Assembly: GCA_016342645.1 (NCBI GenBank)
Contig: JAEINX010000035.1
Coordinates: 1 to 36,119, forward strand
Direction of reading: 5' to 3'
DNA length: 36,119 nt
Source: Bacteroidales bacterium
GTDB lineage: Bacteria > Bacteroidota > Bacteroidia > Bacteroidales > JAEINX01
Shown piece by piece: positions 1 to 6,320 of this stretch (its first letter is position 1; every line of letters starts with the position of its first letter). The translations under genes were made by a program, and so were the position numbers. The notes below the pieces were generated by a model. It searched no databases. It was not told the DNA's origin and was given only the letters and a program-made list of their open reading frames with translations.

Positions 1-96
1 ATTAGTGTAGAAACTCAAAACATGACTTTTGAGCAATTGAAAGAGTATATTAATAACAAGCTTGTAAAAGGAAATTCCAAGCTTATTGGGCAATAA
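1..96 (+). CDS. 3' end of an unidentified ORF (truncated by window edge)
   Basis: An open frame enters from the left edge in frame 1 and ends at TAA 94-96, giving 31 residues that finish in NSKLIGQ. The stretch after an internal Met (position 22) reads MTFEQLKEYINNKLVKG, which looks like a short helical segment. It may be the tail of an antitoxin-like or other small protein, because a broken antitoxin-like gene follows within 60 bases, but nothing identifies the family. Whether the upstream part is intact cannot be seen. Confidence 0.35.
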   Translation: MSVETQNMTFEQLKEYINNKLVKGNSKLIGQ

Positions 97-151
97 TAAG
101 AAACTCTTTACATAAATGATATGTGCGAAAGTGCCGTGAATGATATTGATT

Positions 152-357
152 ATGAAAGCAGTCTAATTCAAAGCAAGAATTAAAAATAAAGTAATTAGAG
201 TTCCTGAAAATATAATTTCTGAATTATCAGAAAACGAACAAGTAAGAGTGATAATGTTACTTGAAGAAATCAAGAATAAAACAGTTTTAAAGAACTCTCA
301 AAGCAACAATTTTTTGTAGCATATTCCGACTTTGACTCAGTTTATGATAACCACTAA
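152..357 (+). pseudogene. Decayed antitoxin-like gene (in-frame stop plus frameshift)
   Basis: From ATG 152 the frame reads MKAV, stop, FKARIKNKVIRVPENIISEL and continues through a helix rich in E/V/L to a TAG just after a T6 run at 310-315. A one-base shift at that run restores FFVAYSDFDSVYDNH followed by TAA 355-357. The restored product of about 67 residues has the layout of small Bacteroidota type II antitoxins: N-terminal beta strand, 'I-P-E' turn, helix, and an acidic/aromatic tail resembling '(S/D)x(Y/W)DN'. Codon 5 would be repaired by a single TAA to CAA change. No toxin gene is readable downstream: the next ATGs open frames of only a few to about 30 codons. The frameshift lies in a homopolymer, so a sequencing error could explain it, but not the early stop. 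The antitoxin assignment is by resemblance only. Confidence 0.5.
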
Positions 358-657
358 GGAAAAGAAGGAATACGAAAAGGGATGACAATCTCTCAAGAAA
401 AATGAAAAAAACAAAATTTTTTCCTGAAAATCAGAAGAAATGCTATCCCAAAACAAAAACCTCAAAAAAAATAATTTTGATTATTTGAATATATAGAATT
501 TATTTTTAACTTTGGAGAAAATTCTATAAGTGTTTATTCTTTGAAAGAAAATATTCTATTAATCTGGGTATTGACAAAAGTGAAATAAACACAATAGTAT
601 TTTCTATATTTATAAGTTATTGGTAAATAATTAAAATAGTAATAATGGAACTGAACC
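358..657 (+). other. Intergenic stretch without a recognisable gene
   Basis: About 300 bases of very A/T-rich DNA between the broken antitoxin-like gene and the three-gene module. Only short frames are present, for example about 30 codons beginning MKKTKFFPENQ near 403, and none resembles a known family. It may be decayed remains of a toxin or other accessory gene. The promoter-like TTGACA/TAGTAT pair near its end is listed separately. Confidence 0.5.
571..600 (+). promoter_or_regulatory. Possible promoter of the three-gene module (TTGACA / TAGTAT)
   Basis: TTGACA at 571-576 is followed after 18 bases by TAGTAT at 595-600, about 58 bases before the first start codon of the module. It resembles the general sigma-70 pattern rather than the Bacteroidota TTTG/TAnnTTTG pattern seen elsewhere in this window. 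Such matches arise easily in A/T-rich DNA, so this is tentative. Confidence 0.25.
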
Positions 658-1395
658 ATGAAACATTACGATGATAATCTTGAAAAATATTTAACTGCAA
701 TTTTTGGAGTTATTGGCACGCTGGCAATACTTGGAAATTTGTTTTTAAAAGGTTGGACAAATGAAAATATCCTTGATGGATTGAAAGATTTGGCTGGATT
801 ATTAGTAACTGTCGTGGTATTTATTATTGCCATGAGAACTATGAAAAACTTAAATTATTCTAATTTCAGGAGAGCTTTCGAAAAATATCTACAAGAATGG
901 GTAGAACTAAACAAATATTTAATTGATGATGAAAAGGAGAAAAAGGGTATAGAAAATAAAGAGTTTTATTATATGCTTACCAAAGCACATCATAATAATG
1001 TTGTTTTACAAGATAAAAAAGCAAATGAATTTAAAAGAAATGAAGGTAGTATATATCACAAAGGAGTTTTTCTCTATACTGACTACAACGAAACTGAAGA
1101 AATAACAATTGGACTAAATAGAGCATTTTTTATTGCAAAACGTGGCGGAAAATTGCCAAATCCATTTGGTGAGATTGTTGATATAGCAAATGAATTTAAA
1201 AATAGAATAATAGAACACTTTGAAGGTAAATTTGAATATATTAATAAATCAGATATTGGAATACCAATAAAAATTAAAGATAATGGAACACGACTTCACA
1301 TATCTATAAAGAAAATTGCAAACACAAAAGAAAACGCAAAAATTGCCATTGATATGATTGAATATATTAAAACATTAATAATTGCATTAGCCTAA
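658..1395 (+). CDS. Two-TM membrane protein, first gene of a putative defence-like operon
   Basis: I do not recognise the family of this 245-residue protein. Two hydrophobic segments lie near the N-terminus (about residues 13-31, TAIFGVIGTLAILGNLFL, and 43-61, LAGLLVTVVVFIIAM), separated by a short polar loop. A highly charged, mostly soluble part of about 180 residues follows. With both ends predicted on the same side, the large C-terminal part is most simply cytoplasmic. The start is ATG 658, shortly after a GGAAC-containing stretch. The gene ends 12 bases before the next start, so it is probably cotranscribed with the PD-(D/E)XK-like gene and the MBL-fold gene. A short two-TM membrane protein beside two predicted nucleases is a common layout in phage-defence and toxin modules, where such proteins act as membrane effectors. 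That role is inference from context only. Confidence 0.75.
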   Translation: MKHYDDNLEKYLTAIFGVIGTLAILGNLFLKGWTNENILDGLKDLAGLLVTVVVFIIAMRTMKNLNYSNFRRAFEKYLQEWVELNKYLIDDEKEKKGIENKEFYYMLTKAHHNNVVLQDKKANEFKRNEGSIYHKGVFLYTDYNETEEITIGLNRAFFIAKRGGKLPNPFGEIVDIANEFKNRIIEHFEGKFEYINKSDIGIPIKIKDNGTRLHISIKKIANTKENAKIAIDMIEYIKTLIIALA

Positions 1396-1407
1396 AAAAG
1401 CAGAATT

Positions 1408-2253
1408 ATGCCCATAAAAAGATATTTTTCACACGATAATCTAAAAAGAATAAAAAAAGATTTTAATTTTTTAATCAAATTCGTTAATAAATCATTTGGT
1501 GAATTTGATTTTGCAATTAGAGACAACTATTTTAATATTTATTACAAGGGAAATAGTTTAGCGAAAGTAGAATTCAAAAAGAATGAATTATATAAAATCA
1601 CCATAAATAATAAATTTTTTGGTAAAACAAAGTTTTTTAAAAAAACAAAAGCAGACAATCCTAAATTTTACACTAAAAAATCAGGAAATAATTATATTTC
1701 ACTCATTTTAACAAAGAAACAACTACATCCATTCTTTCAAAAGAAACATATTCTAGAATTTGCTTCAAGAATTAAAAAAGTTCATAATGGAGAAGAAATT
1801 GATTTTGAACAATCATTGATAACTGATAATCTCAATAGAAAAAAAATAATATTTATCGATCGACAAGTTACTGACACAATTTTAAAAAGGAATCGGTTAG
1901 ATCTTTTGGCACTCAAACAAATTGAAGGAAATAAATATAAATTTCTTGTATCAGAAGTTAAATTAGGAAATAATAAAGAATTAAAGAATAAAGTTGCTTC
2001 CCAATTAGATAAATATTTAAAGCATGTTAAAACAAATTTTATTGACTATAAAAAATGCTATGAAATTCAATTTACACAAAAAAAGGAACTTGGTTTAATA
2101 GAAATCCCAACAATAAATAAAATTGAAATAATAAAACCTGTTGAAGGTATAATAATTGTCGGTGGATATTCTGGCATCGCCAAAAAACAAATGAGTGAAT
2201 TAAGAGCAGCGTTTCCAAACTTGATAATAAAACAGTTTACCAATGAACTTTAA
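1408..2253 (+). CDS. PD-(D/E)XK-like nuclease candidate (hypothetical)
   Basis: A 281-residue basic, soluble protein with no signal peptide. Its second half shows a plausible PD-(D/E)XK core: an acidic residue in EEIDFEQ (about 129-135), then Asp165 in RLDLLAL, then a hydrophobic strand ending in Glu183-x-Lys185 (FLVSEVKLGNN), then a helix with Gln199. This order (helix Glu, Asp, ExK, helix Gln) is characteristic of restriction-endonuclease-fold enzymes that cut DNA. The N-terminal ~110 residues are lysine- and phenylalanine-rich and not assigned. The last 11 bases overlap the start of the next gene, so the two are likely translationally coupled. The fold call rests on the motif alone. A structure prediction showing the alpha-beta-beta-beta-alpha-beta core with these residues together would support it. 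Confidence 0.7.
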   Translation: MPIKRYFSHDNLKRIKKDFNFLIKFVNKSFGEFDFAIRDNYFNIYYKGNSLAKVEFKKNELYKITINNKFFGKTKFFKKTKADNPKFYTKKSGNNYISLILTKKQLHPFFQKKHILEFASRIKKVHNGEEIDFEQSLITDNLNRKKIIFIDRQVTDTILKRNRLDLLALKQIEGNKYKFLVSEVKLGNNKELKNKVASQLDKYLKHVKTNFIDYKKCYEIQFTQKKELGLIEIPTINKIEIIKPVEGIIIVGGYSGIAKKQMSELRAAFPNLIIKQFTNEL

Positions 2254-3547
2254 AATCCACCGTGGAACAAAAGAAATAGGCGGTTCTTGTGTAGAAGTTT
2301 GGACTGAAAACACAAGAATTTTGCTTGACTTTGGAATGCCGTTGGTTGAGAAAGATGGAAAAGAGTTTGATTTTAGCAAATATAAAAACTTAAATGTTAA
2401 AGAGTTAATTGATCGGGGTATTTTACCAAATATTGAAGGTCTTTATGATAATTCAAAGAACTTAATAGATAGCGTAATTATTTCTCATCCTCACCAGGAT
2501 CATTATGGATTAAGTAATTTCATAAACGAAGATGTTCGACATTATTTAGGCGAAGCAACTCACAAGATAATTGAAATCAATAATTTATTTACACCGCAAG
2601 AAATTCATCTAAAAAAAACCACCTATTTTGAAAAATCAAAGAAATTTAAAATAGGCGATATTTCTATTACACCTTATTGGGTTGACCATTCAGCATTTGA
2701 TGCGTATTCTTTCTTAGTTGAAGCCAATTGTAAAAGTATATTTTATTCGGGAGATTTTCGCAGTCACGGAAGAAAAGCAAAAGTCTTTTATTGGTTTACT
2801 CATAATGCACCTCAAAATGTTGATTATTTATTGCTTGAAGGAACAACTATAGGGAGAAGTGGCAAACTCTTTAATACAGAGGATGAAATTGAAACTGAAT
2901 TAACAAAATTATTCAAACAGCAGGGTAAAATAAATCTAATACATACATCCGGGCAAAATATTGATAGATTAGTTTCTGTTTTCAGAGCATGTATTAAAAC
3001 AAATAAAATTTTAGTCATTGATGTTTATGTAGCAACAGTTTTAAGAGAATTATCAAAATTTGCAAAAGTTCCTTATCCGTCAGAAAATTTCAGGAATTTG
3101 AAAGTAATATTTCCACATTACATGTGCAATAGATTAGACAGAGAAGGGAATAAAAATGTACTATATCAATTCACGAAATATAAAATAACAAAAGAAGAAA
3201 TTAGCAATCAAGCAGAGAAAATTGTTATGGTTGTTAGACCATCAATGCAAATTGATTTAGAACACATAAACAAAATAGATGGGGGAAATTTTATTTATTC
3301 TATGTGGGAAGGGTATTTGCAAAAATCTACCACAAAGAGATTTATTGATTATTTAACAAATAGAAAATTTACTATCCATAAAATTCACACAAGTGGTCAT
3401 GCAGATACAGAAACATTGAAAAAAATGGTTGAAGCAATAAAACCAAAGAATATTGTCCCAATTCATACATTTGAAAAATATAAGTATAAGAACATTTTCA
3501 ATGAACCAATTGTAGAATTAAAAGATGGAGAAACAAGAAGTATCTAA
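2243..3547 (+). CDS. MBL-fold metallo-hydrolase, beta-CASP/RNase J-like
   Basis: A 434-residue predicted metal-dependent nuclease. The N-terminus begins IHRGTKEIGGSCVEV with RILLDFG following, as in RNase J/CPSF-type proteins. The metal-binding motif HPHQDH is at 82-87 (His82, His84, Asp86, His87), a further His lies in WVDHSAFD (149) and Asp171 in YSGDFRSHGRK. The later beta-CASP signatures are LLLEGTT and the C-terminal TSGHAD (His386) and PIHTF (His408). All expected zinc ligands are therefore present. RNase J is usually about 550 residues; this protein lacks the long C-terminal extension, so it is not the housekeeping RNase J. It overlaps the preceding gene by 11 bases in a different frame. 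Known relatives cut or trim RNA, some DNA. A role as RNase in a defence or toxin module is inferred from its neighbours. Confidence 0.85.
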   Translation: MNFKIHRGTKEIGGSCVEVWTENTRILLDFGMPLVEKDGKEFDFSKYKNLNVKELIDRGILPNIEGLYDNSKNLIDSVIISHPHQDHYGLSNFINEDVRHYLGEATHKIIEINNLFTPQEIHLKKTTYFEKSKKFKIGDISITPYWVDHSAFDAYSFLVEANCKSIFYSGDFRSHGRKAKVFYWFTHNAPQNVDYLLLEGTTIGRSGKLFNTEDEIETELTKLFKQQGKINLIHTSGQNIDRLVSVFRACIKTNKILVIDVYVATVLRELSKFAKVPYPSENFRNLKVIFPHYMCNRLDREGNKNVLYQFTKYKITKEEISNQAEKIVMVVRPSMQIDLEHINKIDGGNFIYSMWEGYLQKSTTKRFIDYLTNRKFTIHKIHTSGHADTETLKKMVEAIKPKNIVPIHTFEKYKYKNIFNEPIVELKDGETRSI

Positions 3548-3681
3548 TTACATTGTTGTTTTCAAAACCATTTAACAATAAAACAATCCAACCATTAAAT
3601 ACTTTAATTTTTACGATTTCAAAATACCAGTATATTTTCCATTATTTTAAAAATATTCCCCCCTAATTTCTTAATAATTTA

Positions 3682-3689
3682 TAATTTTG
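3682..3689 (+). promoter_or_regulatory. Bacteroidota -7 box (TAATTTTG) before the aconitase-family gene
   Basis: TAATTTTG fits the TAnnTTTG consensus and lies 39 bases before ATG 3729. No clear TTTG -33 element is seen at the usual distance, so confidence is limited. Confidence 0.35.
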
Positions 3690-3728
3690 AATCTTTTTAT
3701 GATAATTAATAAATAAACCACTAATACT

Positions 3729-5534
3729 ATGAATTTAATAGAAAAAATAATAACCAATCATTCGCCATACGAAAGCGTAAAGCCAGGCGATATTGTTGAC
3801 ATTGAAATTGATGCTCGTGTTGCCCGCGATTTTGGGGGGGCAAATGTTGTAAAAAACATCATCAACAACGGATTAAAAATTGATGATCCAGCGAAAACAT
3901 TTTTCACTTTTGATTGTAATCCGGGAGGATCGGATCAGAAATATGCCGCAAATCAACAATTTTGTCGTTTATATGCTCGCGAAAACGACATAGAAATTTA
4001 TGATATTAATTCAGGAATCGGGACACATCTTGCAATCGATAAAGGTTTAATACTTCCGGGTGGAACATTTGTTTCGACCGATTCGCATGCAAATATTATG
4101 GGAGCAATCGGTGCCTTCGGGCAGGGAATGGGCGATCAGGATATTGCCGCAGCATGGGCAAAAGGTTCTTCGTGGTTTAAAGTACCAAAATCAGTAAAGA
4201 TAAACATCGAAGGAAAACGCCCTGAAAATATTTCAGCTAAAGATTTTGTTTTGAATATGCTTTCAATTTTCGGAGCAAATAAATTATTAGGTTGTTCGGT
4301 AGAATTTTATGGCGAGGAAGTTGACAAGCTTACCCTCGACGAAAGAATTACAATTTCATCGATGGCAACCGAAATGGGCGCAATAATTATTCTTTTCACT
4401 CCAACTGAAAAAATAATTAATCAATTAAAAGAAAAAACAGGAAAAGAAATTAGCTTGATCAAGGCCGATGATGATGCAGTTTATGAAAAAGAATTCAAAA
4501 TTGATATTTCAAAATTTGTTCCTATGGTTGCTAAACCGGGACATCCTCACGACGACACCGATTTAAACAATGTGAAAAAAACAAAAATTGATTCGGCTTT
4601 TATCGGTAGTTGTACCAATGGACGTATGGAAGATTTAAGAATTGCAGCCGGAATTTTAAAAGACAAAAAAGTCGCTCCTGGTGTGGTACTGAAAATTGTT
4701 CCTTCAACTGATGTTATTTGGCAACAAGCACTTAATGAAGGGCTAATCAAGATATTTAAAGATGCCGGAGCATTAGTTTCTAACGCAGGTTGTGCAGGTT
4801 GTGCTGCAGGTCAGGTGGGACAAAACGGCCCCGATGAAATTACTGTAAGTACAGGAAACAGGAATTTCCCCGGCAAACAAGGGAAAGGTGAAGTTTATTT
4901 AGCTTCTCCCGCAACTGTTGCAGCTTCAGCGGTTGCAGGTTATCTTACCAACGAAAACGATCTGCCCGAAACTCCTGCCGTTTTTGTGAAAAAAGGTTTG
5001 AAAGCCGAAAGTGAAAAAATCGAAAAACCTATAAGCGAAAAGAAAACACTTGTCGAGGGAAAAGTTTGGTTGATTCAAAAAGATGATATTGATACAGATA
5101 TGATCTTTCATAATCGATACCTGACAATTACGGATATTAATGAGATGGGACAATATGCTTTTGATAATCTGGAAGGTTACGAAAATTTTGCTAAACAAGC
5201 CAAATCGGGAGATATAATTATGACTTCAAAGAACTTCGGAGCGGGAAGTTCACGCCAGCAAGCCGTTGATTGTTTTAAAGCTCTTGGAATTCAATGTATT
5301 TTAGCTGAATCTTATGGAGCAATTTACGAACGTAATGCAATAAATGCCGCTTTCCCAATCCTTACATATCAACCGGAAATCATTGAAGAAATTAATCTCA
5401 ACGATGGTGATAAAATTAGAATTGATTTTGTAAATGGAGATATCATAAACCTTGAAAATAATAAAACATCTAAAATAAATAAATTTTATGATGTTCAATT
5501 ATCTATTTATCAAAATAATGGGTTGTTAGGGTAA
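3729..5534 (+). CDS. Fused LeuC+LeuD-type aconitase-family hydro-lyase
   Basis: A 601-residue protein that joins the large (LeuC-like, roughly residues 1-430) and small (LeuD-like, roughly 445-601) subunits of the isopropylmalate dehydratase/homoaconitase family. The large part has FVSTDSHAN and the [4Fe-4S] cysteines in IGSCTNGR (about 294) and CAGCAAG (about 355-358). The small part opens with KVWLIQKDDIDTD and carries the substrate-binding loop KNFGAGSSRQQA (about 500). It is expected to move a hydroxyl group on a 2- or 3-hydroxy acid (dehydration then rehydration) in the cytoplasm. The substrate cannot be read from sequence: 3-isopropylmalate, homocitrate/homoaconitate, dimethylmalate and citrate are all possible. 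No leuA or leuB lies nearby, which weakens a leucine-pathway call. The start ATG 3729 gives the full MNLIEKIITNHS N-terminus typical of the family. Confidence 0.88.
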   Translation: MNLIEKIITNHSPYESVKPGDIVDIEIDARVARDFGGANVVKNIINNGLKIDDPAKTFFTFDCNPGGSDQKYAANQQFCRLYARENDIEIYDINSGIGTHLAIDKGLILPGGTFVSTDSHANIMGAIGAFGQGMGDQDIAAAWAKGSSWFKVPKSVKINIEGKRPENISAKDFVLNMLSIFGANKLLGCSVEFYGEEVDKLTLDERITISSMATEMGAIIILFTPTEKIINQLKEKTGKEISLIKADDDAVYEKEFKIDISKFVPMVAKPGHPHDDTDLNNVKKTKIDSAFIGSCTNGRMEDLRIAAGILKDKKVAPGVVLKIVPSTDVIWQQALNEGLIKIFKDAGALVSNAGCAGCAAGQVGQNGPDEITVSTGNRNFPGKQGKGEVYLASPATVAASAVAGYLTNENDLPETPAVFVKKGLKAESEKIEKPISEKKTLVEGKVWLIQKDDIDTDMIFHNRYLTITDINEMGQYAFDNLEGYENFAKQAKSGDIIMTSKNFGAGSSRQQAVDCFKALGIQCILAESYGAIYERNAINAAFPILTYQPEIIEEINLNDGDKIRIDFVNGDIINLENNKTSKINKFYDVQLSIYQNNGLLG

Positions 5535-5552
5535 AAGAATTCGATTGTTAAA

Positions 5553-5593
5553 TTGTCATATGGCTATATTATTAAATTATAACCATATAACAA
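5553..5593. repeat. Inverted repeat after the aconitase-family gene
   Basis: Arms of 16 bases (5553-5568 and 5578-5593) around a 9-base A/T loop match at 14 of 16 positions. The two mismatches are C/A on the plus-strand transcript but become G/U pairs on the minus-strand transcript. It starts 19 bases after the stop codon and could stop transcription, but it has no T-tract on the plus side. It could equally be a remnant of a small palindromic element. Confidence 0.5.
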
Positions 5594-5624
5594 TATAAAC
5601 ATTTTGCTAAATAATTTTCAAAAC

Positions 5625-5657
5625 TTTGCGTTAGTAAATTATTGTTTAGTAACTTTG
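5625..5657 (+). promoter_or_regulatory. Bacteroidota-type promoter before the 147-residue protein
   Basis: TTTG at 5625-5628 and TAACTTTG at 5650-5657 (consensus TAnnTTTG) are separated by 21 bases, close to the spacing of the Bacteroidota primary sigma factor promoter. The -7 box lies 22 bases before ATG 5680. This gives the small unknown gene its own promoter. Confidence 0.5.
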
Positions 5658-5679
5658 CACCGAAATTATTTTAATAAAA

Positions 5680-6123
5680 ATGGACGATAATAATTCCCTA
5701 AGAGAAAACTTACTTGAGTTGGTCAGGCTTATGAATAAAATCAAGGAAAAAGGTACGCATCAGAATATTCCCGGAATGAACCCGATGTTTTTCAAACAAT
5801 TTGATATGATTTCTGAAAATTTTGAAATTATTCAGGATGGAATGGCTGAGGATATCTTTAAACAATTCGGAATTCCAATTGAAAAAATTATTGGCGAAAC
5901 TATTAAAGCTTTAAAAAAGGAATTAGGCGAAGATGACTTTACCGAAGAACTGATTGGGAATTCGAATAAAAATCAAATTGAAGAAAAAACCATCCCCCTT
6001 AAAGCTGAAGATAAAACTTCTGAAGTTGAATTGATTGATCAAATGCTAAAAAGACCGGGACTCTCTGAAAATGAAATAGATAAATTACTTGACCGCCGTT
6101 CGGAATTGCAGAAAAATATTTAA
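5680..6123 (+). CDS. Conserved-looking small cytoplasmic protein, unknown function
   Basis: A 147-residue acidic, mostly helical protein that I do not recognise. The first 90 residues form a compact helical region containing PGMNPMFFKQFDMI and IFKQFGIPIEKIIGE. A low-complexity acidic/lysine linker follows (about 95-118), then a short C-terminal segment with MLKRPGLSENEIDKLLDRR. No signal peptide or membrane segment is present. A good -7/-33 promoter lies directly upstream, so it is likely a real, independently expressed gene. The gap to the next gene (197 bases) holds no other frame of note. Its place between two metabolic genes gives no strong clue to function. Confidence 0.75.
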   Translation: MDDNNSLRENLLELVRLMNKIKEKGTHQNIPGMNPMFFKQFDMISENFEIIQDGMAEDIFKQFGIPIEKIIGETIKALKKELGEDDFTEELIGNSNKNQIEEKTIPLKAEDKTSEVELIDQMLKRPGLSENEIDKLLDRRSELQKNI

Positions 6124-6233
6124 TTATCGGAATTACGGTTCAAATTGATCTCTTAATTATTGGCCGCAAAACTCACTTTTTTGATATAATACTTCAGCCA
6201 TTTTTCTTTTTATAAAAACCCATCCAATTTTAA

Positions 6234-6241
6234 TACATTTG
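6234..6241 (+). promoter_or_regulatory. -7 box (TACATTTG) before the FAD/Fe-S dehydrogenase
   Basis: TACATTTG matches TAnnTTTG and lies 79 bases upstream of ATG 6321. A -33 TTTG is not evident at standard spacing. Confidence 0.35.
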
Positions 6242-6320
6242 CATTCTTTAAAATCGTTTTATCAAAACTTGTTTTAAAGAATATTAAATTGCTTTTTATG
6301 AGATTTATAAATAATTTGAA

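Noticed and set aside
571..600. TTGACA/TAGTAT as proof of foreign origin of the three-gene module
   Set aside because: Such matches are frequent by chance in A/T-rich DNA; kept only as a low-confidence promoter.
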